From Nemopilema nomurai (taxonomy: Eukaryota; Cnidaria; Scyphozoa; Rhizostomeae; Rhizostomatidae), in the NCBI GenBank assembly GCA_003864495.1, contig ML133488.1:3508674-3572673 (forward strand): a DNA stretch of 64,000 bases. Direction: 5' to 3'. Under the pieces are notes generated by a model. The model made no database searches, was not told where the DNA came from, and was given only the letters and a program-made list of their open reading frames with translations. How positions within the stretch are numbered: position 1 is the first letter of the stretch; every line of letters begins with the position of its first letter. Positions 13,401 through 23,678 of this stretch are shown here, in pieces. Both the position numbers and the translations under genes were made by a program.

Positions 13401-16400
13401 ATTTTCCCAACAATATATTCTTCAAATGGCTGGTAAAATTTCATTAATGGTATAACACCGAAAAGGCCCTTCAAGACATTTGGACCACTTTCAAGGACCT
13501 CCTGGTCCCCGGCCCAACCTTCTGTTGCAATCCACGTTTGACCATAGACATTGGCAGCTGTTGCCGCGCGAATGACCACGCGTGCATTTGTTCTGCCGCA
13601 CCACAAAACCGTAACGTTTGCCGCTTCGCTGCTCGACAGCCGTTTGACAGCAGTTTCTATGTCATTTGAATTCGCTGCGGTGCTGAACGTGGCCATTATG
13701 GCTACGCACATCCCCTTTGCGGCAAGCTGTGGTAGAAAGTAGTCGACTCCCACTCTGCCGTACGAGTCGTCGGATGCGAGTAGGTTTATGTACTTCCAGC
13801 CGTAGTACTGCAGAACATCAACAATAAACTCCGCCTGAAAACTATCAGGTGGTATCGTGCGAAAAAAGTTTGGGTGATATTCCTTGACCGACAGTTCAGT
13901 GCTCGTTGAAGAGTAGCTGATTTGGGGCACGGTGCCCACGCTCAACATCATTGAAGCGGCCGCAGATATCTTAGACGAAGCGCCGCCAATAATGGAGAGC
14001 ACTGAAGGTTCGAACGCGCGGCAACTGCAGCTCGCGGCGGTTTTGTGTCGTAGCGTTAGAGGCGTTTTCACTTCGTTGTCAAGGAACAGTTCAAGCAGAC
14101 TTAGTTGCGCGGTCGATATGACGTTGCACGTGTCGTATATCTTGTAGCCCAATGTCTTGTTTTCTGGCAGAATTCTCCTATCGTTGATCTCGTTTATTGC
14201 AAACATCATCGCCTCCGCCCAAACCGCGGCTTGAAGGTTGAAGCTGTGCTTTCCAGATGTGCTGTTGTACAAGTGTAGTGGGAATAATCCTGCCACCATA
14301 AAGTCTCCTTGTTTGATCAATTTTTTTGGTGTTGCACATATGTCAGTCATTCCCAATAAAAGCTTCCCGAATGATGCAAAGAGGATCACTATTTGCAAAT
14401 ATTTGTTCGCGTGCCGCATTATTCTAACTCAAAATGATTTAAAGAGGATTCGTTTTCCAGGGCAAGAAATGCTCTCGACCAGACAAACTTAAACTTACAG
14501 ATAAGAAGCCAGCTGTAGCAGACAATATTCCCTTGCTGTTCCACAAAACAACTTTTTCAAATAACCACTTCTGGTTTTTCAACATTAGCGAATCGCTTGA
14601 CGCCCACACCTTCATCCCACCTCGTCAATAGCCGAGTTTCTGCTGTGATGTTATTTTGCATATTTTCCAGTCATAATGTTTCTACAGCTGCCGCCTCTGG
14701 GTCGTCTGACACTAAACCCTCTCTCCTTGTCTCGATTTTCTCGTTTTATACTTGTATCTTCTAGTAAGTCCTTTATTTGATCTGCACCAGGACAAAATAT
14801 TGTGTGTGATTCTCACTCTAAGATGATGCAGAAGGTCTGTTTGCACCACTCTCTTGGTGCAATCGGTTTTTCGCTCTTTACTCTTTTTTATTTGGTTTCC
14901 CTTTCGTTGTTTTCTCGATTGCGTTGTAAATCCTTTCCCGGACGAATGATTTGACGCTGTTGGATGAAAAGAGGTTTTATGACTTTAGACGAGTGTTTTT
15001 TCCAGAAAGGAATCTTGCAATACCACCAAGAGCCTCCGCGTTTGTTAACAAAAAGGCCAATATTGTGGCAGAAATAATGAGAAAATCCCCTGTCAACTTG
15101 CATGAATCTTTCTTTCTATTCAAGTCAGTCGTAAGTTTCAAGTCAACTTGAGATCTGATTGGGTATTATCTTTAATCCCGTGTTTAAGATGCTTTTAATC
15201 TTTTTGGAACACAGGGGTGATTCAAAGCTGGCAAGTACTTTCATAGAAGTGTTGTCATGCATAACACGATCGGGGTGAAGTGCTGTCATAATACATAATT
15301 TTATTGCTGTGTGTACAAAGATCTTTCGAACCTAGTCGCTGAATAAGGCTTCTAGCCTACGTGCTTATAGTGGTTGTGTTGTATTTATTAGTGAAGACAA
15401 ACAATTTTTAATGAAAGGCCTTTGAATGAGAATAATTTATAATTGCGTTTAGCTGCCACGTAGGCTGTGTTTTCAAGGTGCTGTTCTGCCGTGAAGTCGC
15501 TTGATAGGCAAACGAAGGTCCTAAATTTTTTTGCAAGCAATCTTCTACATTGAATGGCTCGCCTTTACTCGATTATTTATGCATGATTTTACGCACGTTC
15601 CGCCGACCTTCCTGCTTCCCGTTCCCCAATTTCTGTTTCCTCCTGTCAGTGTTGAATCTATTACATATAGTCATTCTACGATTTGTTCCATTTCTTGTTT
15701 TGCTTTGAGCTTTTGCTTACTTACAATATCTACTTTTTTGTATCATACAGTACCCTTTCTGTTTATTTAATTTCCCACTGGTTTTTGGCAAACTGATATC
15801 AAAACATTCATCTGCTGTTTACATGCAACCAAAATCAAGCCAAACATGCTTATGGAGACAGCACTCATTCTACAACTAATATGGTGCTTTGTGGTTGGTC
15901 TTGTTTCATCACCTACTGCCATCCCAAAGACTGTCACAACGGTTTACCACGGATCTGTTTGTTGCCATTAAACGTATGTTTTTAACATCTCAAAAAATAA
16001 TGACCAACGCTAATCGACAGACGGAGTTGTGAACACTCACCTTTTCAAGCGAAAGAACTCAAAAGACTAATCGTCGTTGTGCTCAAGTCCCTATCAAGTA
16101 CCAGAGCTATCTCCTACTAGCCGAGCCAGTGCCTTCGCGTAGAGACAACTTTGATTCTCACTTTGTTTGTTGATCTAACTTTCCACCTACCTGTCACGTC
16201 ACTGGTGCTAGTCTTTATGCTATAATTCAACTCGTCCTTTGCTCACATTGTATAAGCTGCAGAATCTTTATCTACTCTGGACAAAGCTTCCGATGCGACT
16301 GATTTATGTGCAGCGGGAGACTTTTGTTGTATCCCCAATCGGACCGGATACACCTGTTTGAGAATCACTGCAGCTGCGCGATTGCCGGACAGACGCACCG

Positions 16401-18252
16401 CACCGGACACGGTTTATCCCGGCCGTTTCACTGACGACAGCACTTGACCTGATTTGAAACATCCAGATCGTGTGAGATAGAATCTTCCTTTCAAGCGATG
16501 TAAAAAGAATCCCGCTATTGATACGGATTTTACAGAAAGAAAAGAATTGATACGATAAAGACACGGCCGTCCATTTTCAAAGCAACAATGAAGTGCTCTG
16601 TGACGCATGCGCAGTTACGTATAATGTCGAGCCCGCAAAAAAATTTTCGAAGGCCCAATTGGCCCTTTTGTAATAATATTCTTTCTTTAACTTTTTCCAT
16701 GTTTCTATTTCTGATGGGCACGATAGGGCCTTCATTTTGAGAAACGAGCGTTTTCTAGTTATCTGCAGTTCTTATTCTTTTTCTTGGTCTTGAATCTCAT
16801 ATGCACCATGTTCAGAATCCTTAAATATTAGCATCATAAATACAGAGTCATTATTTGGCGTATTTTAAATAAAGTGCTATTTTGCAATTGTTTATTAAAA
16901 CAGTGATTGACATAATGGTATCATTCCATTATAAACGGCAGGAAACTGTTTGTTCAAACTGGTTCTATAATTATTATTGATCGTTCTGATGATGCTTTGA
17001 CCAATCGTTAAGGCTTTCCATTTGCAGCCGAAATGCCCAATGCTAACTGATTTTGTTAGCTGATTTTGAAGGTCTACCAGTCAGCTGCCTTAAACCTAAA
17101 AGGCTTCATTTGAATGTTACCCTTCATCATTTTAGTTGAAAACTTCTTTGAAAGTTGATAAATTTTAGCCTAGTTTCCATATTGCCGTAACGATCAGAAG
17201 GACGCCCACGATGCATCATCGATTTGCGTATCAAAGACACATAAGTTGAAAACTTCTTTGAAAGTGTATAAAGATAAGATAAGATTCCATCCATTCTAAG
17301 ATAAGTTCGGTAACTAAGCCAAAAAGCATGTCATTCATTATTTATTACGATTCCCGCGCCAAAGTTTATAGCATTGTTTATTGCCTTTGCCAAGCGAACG
17401 ATTGCCTACAAACTTAAGCAGCCATGAACAAGTCAATCTTCTAATAGAGCCAGTGAAGTGGACCTTGTTTGGCCATTTACGGCCATTCAACGATCTTCTC
17501 CACAACCTTCGCAACTGGGTATTTGTTTTGTCAGTTTTTTGCTATTTCTGCGTTTGCATACTCTGGGGAGTGTTAGAAGAATAAGTACTTTAAGTATACA
17601 AAAATTATAGTTCCACTCCGTCGTGTCGTTTTAAAGTTGGTTTACTTGATAATTACTTTAAGCATTTTTCAGACTTTTCCAGCGTATCGTATGATTTCTT
17701 ATAGGAAATATTGACCACGTGACTGTTCTGATTGGGATATCTGCTCTTGGAAAGTCGGTAGCTGGGATCATTCATCAACCGTTCTTCCGCTACCGCCAGG
17801 AGCCAGAGACCGCTGGCCGAACAATCTGGGCTATCGTGGGCCACGATGCATTCGGCATAGAAAAGGCAGAAATCGTGCCGGGCAGAAGGATTGTCACCAC
17901 CACCAAATCACATGGAAACAAGGCTGTGCTTGAAGCTGTCCAGGCGGTGCAGCCGGATAAAATCATCCGCACCGGAGGAGCTGGTTATAAGGTACTTCAA
18001 GTTATAGAAGGTGTTGCTGACGCATACGTTTTTGCAAGCCCGGGGTGCAAGAAGTGGGATACGTGTGCACCAGAATCTGTTTTGCGAGCGCTTGGCGGGA
18101 AGCTAACAGACATAAACGGTGTTGATATTGCGTATGACTGCCTAGACGAATTCAAGAATTTAACTGGTGTGCTGGCGACGAGAATCGACCACCAATCATA
18201 CGTGGAGAAAATACCATCAACTGTTAAAGACGTCTTGGGCAAAGCCCGTTGA
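7421..18252 (+). CDS. BPNT1: 3'(2'),5'-bisphosphate nucleotidase 1
   Basis: Five exons, 7421-7549, 8943-9059, 9186-9290, 9730-9778 and 17705-18252 (stop TGA), give 315 residues against 308 in human BPNT1. The start sits in ACATGGCGGCC and fits the family N-terminus (HLLKIVASSVAIARKAG). The lithium-sensitive Mg-dependent phosphatase signatures are all present: VIGEED (metal-binding acidic pair), WVDPLDGTAEFTEG (motif 1), GGAGYKVLQ, and the second signature CKKWDTCAPESVL (WD motif). The enzyme hydrolyses 3'-phosphoadenosine 5'-phosphate (PAP) to AMP in the cytosol, which relieves inhibition of sulfotransferases and RNA-processing nucleases. The fourth intron (9779-17704) is unusually long and contains an antisense class C GPCR gene, a SINE and a decayed hammerhead-type repeat. 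All exon phases close, so the gene appears functional. Confidence 0.95.
9850..10101 (-). repeat. tRNA-derived SINE
   Basis: Read on the minus strand from 10101, the head starts GTGCGAGGATGGCTCAGTGG, whose TGGCTCAGTGG matches the pol III A box. GTTTCGAGTCCC about 40 bases later matches the B box. The spacing is tRNA-like. A roughly 170-bp unrelated body follows, and then a simple tail of AAATAC-type units (about 9851-9873). It lies in BPNT1 intron 4. The body includes a hairpin at 9900-9935. I cannot assign it to a named SINE family. Confidence 0.75.
9900..9935. repeat. hairpin in SINE body
   Basis: GGACACTG at the left pairs with CAGTGTCC at the right (8 bp), enclosing a self-complementary AAGCTTAAGCTT. 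It is part of the SINE body and may serve as a structured RNA element or be a by-product of its origin. Confidence 0.5.
11501..11547. repeat. 20-bp unit in about 2.3 tandem copies
   Basis: The unit CCTTCATTTGAAAACGGATT is repeated exactly, followed by a partial third copy. It lies just downstream of the GPCR stop codon (on the minus strand) and is probably replication slippage. Confidence 0.7.
11843..14419 (-). CDS. class C G-protein-coupled receptor (mGluR/CaSR-like), intronless, nested in BPNT1 intron
   Basis: A single uninterrupted 858-residue ORF. Order: hydrophobic signal peptide (residues about 8-25); Venus-flytrap ligand-binding domain (about 35-480) with ISYSSTSTELS, FFRTIPPDSFQAE and LLASDDSYGRVG; nine-cysteine linker (about 490-550: CADEC, CCWKCLRC, CQPC, C); then seven membrane segments from about 560, with FTKADRLLRIF and TFKARKLPQQF in the intracellular loops and YGPKTWRIL at the end of TM7, the place of the mGluR F-x-P-K motif. 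Pocket residues equivalent to mGluR1 T188, D208, Y236 and K409 appear conserved. The ATEGWAG segment has Glu where mGluRs have Asp, as in CaSR. A plausible role is an amino-acid or cation sensor at the plasma membrane. The short C-tail ends NSVVVKE. Complete domains argue for a working gene; the ligand is unknown. Confidence 0.92.
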   Translation of the reverse strand: MRHANKYLQIVILFASFGKLLLGMTDICATPKKLIKQGDFMVAGLFPLHLYNSTSGKHSFNLQAAVWAEAMMFAINEINDRRILPENKTLGYKIYDTCNVISTAQLSLLELFLDNEVKTPLTLRHKTAASCSCRAFEPSVLSIIGGASSKISAAASMMLSVGTVPQISYSSTSTELSVKEYHPNFFRTIPPDSFQAEFIVDVLQYYGWKYINLLASDDSYGRVGVDYFLPQLAAKGMCVAIMATFSTAANSNDIETAVKRLSSSEAANVTVLWCGRTNARVVIRAATAANVYGQTWIATEGWAGDQEVLESGPNVLKGLFGVIPLMKFYQPFEEYIVGKMFQDLQVYQLFYNAAKCNSSRNEYTDSCVKLGRFQNHSSTLRIKITNVIDAVYAVAYGLAKVLSENQTDARLEDAQLHSKLLEAMKQLKFKGSTGIDVHFNQNGDPNIAAYSLVNTRQTKEGKLEFQIIGQWDSESRQITFSNGTIVTFAGSSLVAPMSRCADECGPGYYALTETNKKCCWKCLRCPQDTYKAAAGNQKCQPCPKLSISNANKTECLELKETYLGFNTSHGILIIVFSSLGSAFSLGGMVVFTVFKDTPLVRSSNRELSLLQLAISTLAFMYPLLFLVKPHLLLCYSRPLVFGVLSAVSNSIIFTKADRLLRIFKINYRVKRQSVTLMLSNKFQLIIVSSLASLAVLICIMSFIFLPPAVARETNGESRSILIQCVNVALPTNLLVAYTGMISLTSILYTFKARKLPQQFREGRYIGFGMFVNLLTWLFYLPVSTTTSLKELKDFPFCISVFITNATILLVVYGPKTWRILVHPEENNAAMFRKRLMTFTLQASKMVVKEVDNSVVVKE
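17380..17640 (+). mobile_element. decayed Penelope-type terminal repeat copy
   Basis: Shares with the copies at 28.2 and 28.8 kb the order: TTTGTCAGTTTTTTGCTAT-like stretch, TTTGCATACTCTG, AGTGT, AGTACTTT, AAGTATAC, then a TAGTTCCRC-like end. It is clearly homologous but weathered. The extent is approximate. Confidence 0.6.
17556..17599 (+). ncRNA. decayed hammerhead-like motif
   Basis: Aligned with the copy at 28809, stem I (GCATACT / AGTATAC) is largely kept, but the core reads CTGGGGA instead of CTGANGA, and the base after the core GAA is T, not A. It is expected to be inactive. It is listed because it shows the same secondary-structure block in a third position. Confidence 0.5.
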
Positions 18253-20739
18253 CGAGAGCTAGCTTTTCGGTATGCAAAATACCAATTATGACATTAATGA
18301 AACTTGTTTCAAATTCAAATAATTCCAGATTCTATAGCCTGAAAGTAGAATAGGAAGTAAAAGCCTGAAAGAAAGTAGAATTTTACCGTTGGTCAGTTTA
18401 TTTTAGTTATACCGTAATTAAAGAATGATTTTAAGGACCGGGTCTGGTATCGTACTAGTTGAAGATGTTAAAAATTCTGCATAGCTAAATTCTGCTTAAT
18501 ATTTAATTGGCAACCAACATATTTGCTCCCTAATTTTATCTATCCTTTGATGATTTTGAGCTGACAAGCGATGGACAGGTTGTGTGTCCGGTAAACGCGG
18601 AATCGGGCATGCTCTGGGCACCTTCGCTACACGTCGTTGTCAGGGCCCAAGAATTCTGGTTGGCAACTGGAAACACTGCTTTCCGGCTAAACTGATATCG
18701 AGTTCCTGTCATTTGAAGAGAGCAATTTCTGGCATTAACAAAAAGCGACCTTCTTGAGTCTTCTCTGACAACATTACACTAAAGCGTCCTTTATTGTGTT
18801 GCTTTTGTTTATTTAGCTATAAGAATCCTAGCGTATTTCTGTGGACTTTTCAACAAACATTCTAACAGATCCCTCCCAAAAGGCTGGGATATTTATCTAC
18901 CTTTTTGGCTTTTCTAAGGGCTTTAAATCTTGTAGTTTTTGGGTTGGCAGCATTTCAAATTTAAAAGTAAAAAATTGCCCAAAGCTACAGTTTTTTTCAT
19001 ATTGTTGTTGTTGGATATTGCTTTCAAAATATTTCCATTCCATGCTAAGTCTGCCCAAAAAACCCTATTTTACAGAGGAAACTCTTGAACTTTCCTGATA
19101 CTCTGCATCGGTACAGTGGCGGAGCCTCGCGACGAATGGGAGAGAACAACTCCCCCTACCTTTTCAGCCAGTTTGCCCTTGAGATTCCTGCAAATCTGAG
19201 CTAAAAACTACAAGATGGGGGGGGGGGATTAAATACCGTAAATTAAAACACGGGAGAAAATGCTTCTCGTGGTAGAAAAAAGGCGTGGCCCAAGAATTTC
19301 TCTCCGGCCTACTCTCGGCCCCCCTCTTGCCCCCCACTTTTCATTTGCTGTAGCTGCTACGGCATGGATAATGACATGTCAAAATTGCAACATTTCAGAA
19401 ATCGGGGAAATTCGAACGACACCCTGATTGCCATAGCTTGTGTACTGCAGCACTTATGATAAAGGTTTTTGTATCAGACGAAAGTGCCTAAGACCGACTA
19501 AGACAGCATAGAAATTATATCTCTCAAGTCCAGCCACACAAACAGAGTACAAAGATGTTGGCTACGGGCAAGGAACATTCTTCTTCATGACTAGTTAAGG
19601 GCAAGCTCCGGGTTGCCTTTTCCTCCTCATTTAGTTTGCGAATTGGTGATGGTCATTCTCATGGCCTGGGTGTAAGAGGCCTCTAAAGCTAACGTTTATC
19701 TCCTAGGCTACGGAGAAACCATCTGGTTTAAGTTCCTTTACAAAATTCATGTCAAACGTAATAAAAACTACACGATAGGACTGATAAATCTATATAGATA
19801 GTGATTATCATTTCTAAATAATTCCTAACGATGTATTCCATTACGAATTCGTGCTCTCTTTTGTACAAGCCTTTTCTAAAGTTGGTTCAAATTGCTAGAA
19901 GTGTAGAAAGTCTAGCTTTGCTTATCTACCATAAGTGGAATTGCAAACAACTAATTAGGCTTTTATGAAAGGTTTTTCTTATGTTAAATACAGCCGTGTT
20001 TCAAAATTCTTTTCCCATGCCTCGATGAAGGGATCAGTGTAGAGGTCTATTAACGCAGAGCTGTCCGTCTCAGCCTTTTAGAGAGCCGAGTGCGTTCTCA
20101 GTTTAACAACTTTGAGGAGGAGGGAGGGTCTTATCACAGGAACCCTCAGACTCCAAGAGTCAGTTTCTGCACAAAACCAGTTATGTTTCTTTAGTTTTTC
20201 GTTTGCTGATGAAGTGTGAATTTACGGATGACAAATCAAGTTAAGTTATAATCTAGATCAAACAATTAGCCATGTTTATCAAAGTTATCAAACAACCGCC
20301 TCTCTTGACTTTAACACGTTATACAAGCCATCTCTTTGTTGTCCCCGACAGCAAACTTTTTCACTCCTTACGTACAGTTAACGTGTACGCTGTCATGTTT
20401 GTCTGAAATTGCGTCTCGTGTTTTAAGATAAAAATCAAAGCGATCACAGCTTTCGGGAATGCACAAAACCATATATTGCTATAAATGCAAATGCTGTCTT
20501 CTCCACACATGCTTCGTAGAAAGGGAGGGAGATGGGGATTGAGGAATGGTGACGCTTCCTCCTTCTCCCTCGCAGCTGCTCCACTTATTCTTATCTTCCG
20601 CAGTTCCTTTATCCTATACTTCTCCCCTCCCCAATAGCCTCTGTGGAGGTAAGTAGAATGCTGTTACAAGTGCTTTTTTCTCTAGAATAAAACTGATGGG
20701 TTTTCTAGGCTGTTTTCTGAAAATAAGTCGTCCGGCAGC

Positions 20740-20880
20740 CAACCACACAGTCTTCTGACAACCCACTAGTGTTTTTCGCTCTGCAATTGGCTGATTATCA
20801 TGTCAGCTGTTAGTCATTTTCTGATCTTTGCATAGTCTGAGGAGTGTCAGATGAAAAAGTACTTCAATATGCTGAAATCA
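20740..20880 (+). mobile_element. diverged Penelope-type terminal repeat copy
   Basis: Shares CTAGTGTTTTTCG, then a GGTCAG/GTCAG stretch, TTTGCATA, CTGAGGAGTGTCAGA and AAGTACTT in the same order and spacing as the copy at 28745-28860. Element ends are not visible. Confidence 0.65.
20830..20872 (+). ncRNA. hammerhead-like motif, partly decayed
   Basis: Contains CTGAGGA (20837-20843) and the second core box GAA (20853-20855), followed by an AAA/GTAC/TTC stem-loop. Stem I GCATA (20830-20834) pairs with TATGC (20868-20872), with a mismatch above it. The base pair next to the cleavage site is A-C instead of A-U. Probably a weak or dead ribozyme. Confidence 0.5.
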
Positions 20881-21406
20881 TTGTTAATGTCAAAAAGGAG
20901 TATTAAATACAGTATATATTTAGAGGACAATGAAAAGATGATTTTTAAAAAATGGTAGAGTCTAATCAGTGGGAAGTTCTGGGTAAATCACATTAAATTC
21001 TAATGCAAAATCTTCAAACTATTAAAATTTTGCAAATTTTCCAAGTTCTTGACTTTGATATCATGTTGAGAGTTGACAATGACATCCTCTTCCAATTACT
21101 CTTCAAGGCATCAATCAAACTTGGTATTACAAATGTTCAAAAGCATTTAGGCAAAAAATAACTGCAAGCATGCCTTGGTATGCAGTTTTTCCCTATGCAA
21201 CACATCCTGATGTAGATACATTCTCTGTGAAGCAGCTCTGTTGAATTAGATATTCATTGTCAAGGAGTCTTGGTCAAGAAGTTTAAATCACTTTTGCCCA
21301 TTCCCAATCTATCTGGTATTTGAAACCCTGAAGCCATTCTGTGAGACCATATTGGGTTGGTGTGATTTGTACTTCAAGAATGCACTTTTTTTGTTGGTTG
21401 CCTGAT

Positions 21407-23318
21407 TTAGTTGTTAGATTTTTTGCCAAATTTGAACAGTTCAACATACTGGAGCATTTTATCAGCAACACTGTAATGTTTTGATTTGGAGTCAATGACA
21501 GCTTTTGGAGCTGGTAACACTTGACACTGCCTTTCCTCCACAAATGAAGTTGCAAGCTCCAGTAGCAAGTTCCAGGAGTCATGAATGTCAAAACAAGCAC
21601 AATACTCCAGCTGTTAGAAAAAATGCATTTGTATATTTGATATCAATTGTGGAGGCTGAATCATGTCTTATACCGGCACAGTTAAGAAATCAGCAAATTT
21701 TAGCAATGGAAGTTGTATAAACTCAAGACAATTAAGCAAGAAAACCAAAGAACTATTTATCTGGTGTCATCAAAACTAGTTTTCATGCCTACCTCAATAA
21801 CTATTCCTTTGAAATTGTTCCCTTGAGACATGTTTCCAAGTTTTATCTTGAAATCTCCAAAATCATAGTTTATTCCCTTTGCCTGAAAGTTAATGTTATG
21901 TAGACACATTTAGAAACTTTTCTAAATACCTTTTTTAAACCTAGAGTTATTTTTATTTTTTATTTATATTCTTATTAAATACCCTTTTTAAACCTTAATA
22001 CCTTTTTTAAACCTAAAGCTATATACAACCATCATGCAGTTGAAGTAAGTTTCTGTGCAGCACATAGGACCAATTTTGTTCAACTGTATAAACACAATAA
22101 ATACATACATTTATAAAATGAAAAGTCAATCTATTCTTTGGCTGTTTCAAAGCATATACATTCTAAGGAACAAAATGCTTACAGAACTATTACACTTCTG
22201 CTCATAGAACTAACATTATCTGGACAGTTTGAAAGTGTTCATAGAACAGCATACATAGTATCCTTAATTTTGGGCTGTGTCAAAAAAATGTCAATGACAT
22301 ATACTTTTGCAAATCAATTGTTAGTTTATTTAATTTCTGAAAGTGGAAATGTCCTTTCACCTCAGTTTTCCCAGACTTTCTTGGAACATAAAATGCCTTC
22401 AGCTTTGAAACAAGTGAATCCATCCCTTGGTCTGCAACTACACATGTGTCATTTTCAAGTGCAGCAAAACTGACACTTGGATAGTCAGAGGAGTGCAATA
22501 AGTGAAAGATCTTTGAGTTTGGTTCTAAATGAATACAATGTTAGAATGTTTTAAGGAACTTGCCAACTTTCAAGGTAAAAAAAATTTCTTAAAATTGTTT
22601 AGCTTGCTTCACCACATAGAAGGTAATGTTTAAACGCAGTCATTATATCCAACTATAATATTTGCTTTACCTTTTGCTCTTTTTAAATAACTTCCAGAAG
22701 TTAAATTTTGAGATACTATGCAATAGGTTTGGCAAGTGAATTTGGGCAGGGGTGCTAATTTAATTAAACTTGCTAATAATTCACGGAGGCACATACTTTA
22801 GAACAGGACTTCAAAGAAGCCAAGTTTTCTTTACATATCAACTATTGCCTCAAACAGGTTCAAAACAACTTATACATTTTCTTACTAGACAAATGCCAGT
22901 ATCTAGTGAAATTAACACTGTATATGCAGGTATGATAATTTTGAAAGTCTGCATGGCCAATTGGGCATCTGATAAAATTTGACTGATGGCAAAAATTAAA
23001 GACAAAAATTCCATAGGTAACTAACCGAAATTCGGTGTGGACAAATATGTTTCACATTCAACGAGCCAACTCCCATTTCGCACTGCCCCTGCCAATTCGA
23101 TCTTCTTTTGCAAAGCATCAAGGGTCTGCTGACTATTCATTCCTTCGGATATATCGACTTGAAGAAGGCTTGATGTGAAGTAATAGGATAGAGTTGTACG
23201 AATATTTCAGTTGATAATCACAAAAATAAAGGTTAAAAAAGTTCAAAGTGTGTCATGTATACACTGAGCTTTTTTGAAACGAAATGTTAACATAACAAAA
23301 TTACCATGCAACCCCCAT
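21407..23318 (-). CDS. MED20: Mediator complex subunit 20
   Basis: Five minus-strand exons with consistent phases: 23305-23318 (only 14 coding bases), 23026-23168, 22361-22524, 21793-21882 and 21407-21610 (stop TAA), giving 204 residues against 212 in human. Matches to MED20 run throughout: the start MGVACLLQVDISEGM (human MGVTCVSQMPVAEG), SWLVECETYLS, KIFHLLHSSDYPSVSFAALE, VSKLKAFYVPRKSGKTE, INYDFGDFKIKLGNMSQG, SWNLLLELATSF and DKMLQYVELFKFGKKSNN at the C-terminus. MED20 sits with MED18 in the Mediator head and helps pass activator signals to RNA polymerase II. It lies head-to-head with FSIP1, about 360 bp away, suggesting a shared promoter. Confidence 0.93.
21925..22018. repeat. short local repeat, three copies
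   Basis: AATACC(C)TTTTTTAAACCT occurs at about 21925, 21978 and 21998, within the MED20 intron between its third and fourth coding exons. Simple slippage-type duplication. Confidence 0.5.
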
Positions 23319-23678
23319 GGTTGATCGAAACAATTTCTGCTCACTCGACCCTCTCTTTGTCTTAACTACTTGCCGACATTTTGGAGCACTACAATCAATT
23401 GTTGTTGTGGTTGTAGCAATGTTGCTACGTAACGCCAGGATTCACTAGGAAGAGCCTCTTGCAATTAGCTTTTGAATTTGTTTAAAAAATAATTTAAAAA
23501 TAAATTAATGTTTTCTTGTGGCAAAATTTGAAATAACTGTAGATTTTCTCAAAAAGAAGCTTTTGATAAAGCTTTGAGCAAAAGTTGTTGTTGCTGATGA
23601 TAAGTAAACTGATTGTTGTTGATGCTGCTTCTAGTTGTTTTGATGTTCTGGATACTTCGCTAGCATAGCTCGACAAAA
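23319..23678. promoter_or_regulatory. putative bidirectional promoter MED20 / FSIP1
   Basis: Only 360 bases separate the divergent start codons of MED20 (minus) and FSIP1 (plus). No TATA box stands out for either. Inference from arrangement only; 5' UTR introns could move the real start sites. Confidence 0.45.

Larger units (their letters stand above)
14420..17704 (+). other. remainder of BPNT1 intron 4
   Basis: No coding exon recognised. It should contain the promoter of the minus-strand GPCR (just right of 14419) and carries the decayed repeat copy at about 17380-17640. A 24-base string, starting AGTTGAAAACTTCTTTGAAA, occurs twice (about 17137 and 17243), so a short local duplication is present. 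Confidence 0.45.
18253..21406. other. intergenic region with repeat debris
   Basis: No gene supported on either strand. A G-run (about 19216-19228) and adjoining GC-rich sequence to about 19370 look like transposon debris but have no ends I can define. A diverged copy of the hammerhead-bearing repeat lies at about 20740-20880. Confidence 0.5.

Noticed and set aside
16304..16721. Overlapping minus-strand ORFs upstream of the nested receptor
   Set aside because: Three short overlapping frames without recognisable domains or splice consistency.
19110..19375. GC-rich block with G-run, possible non-autonomous element
   Set aside because: No inverted ends, target duplication or second copy was found in the window.
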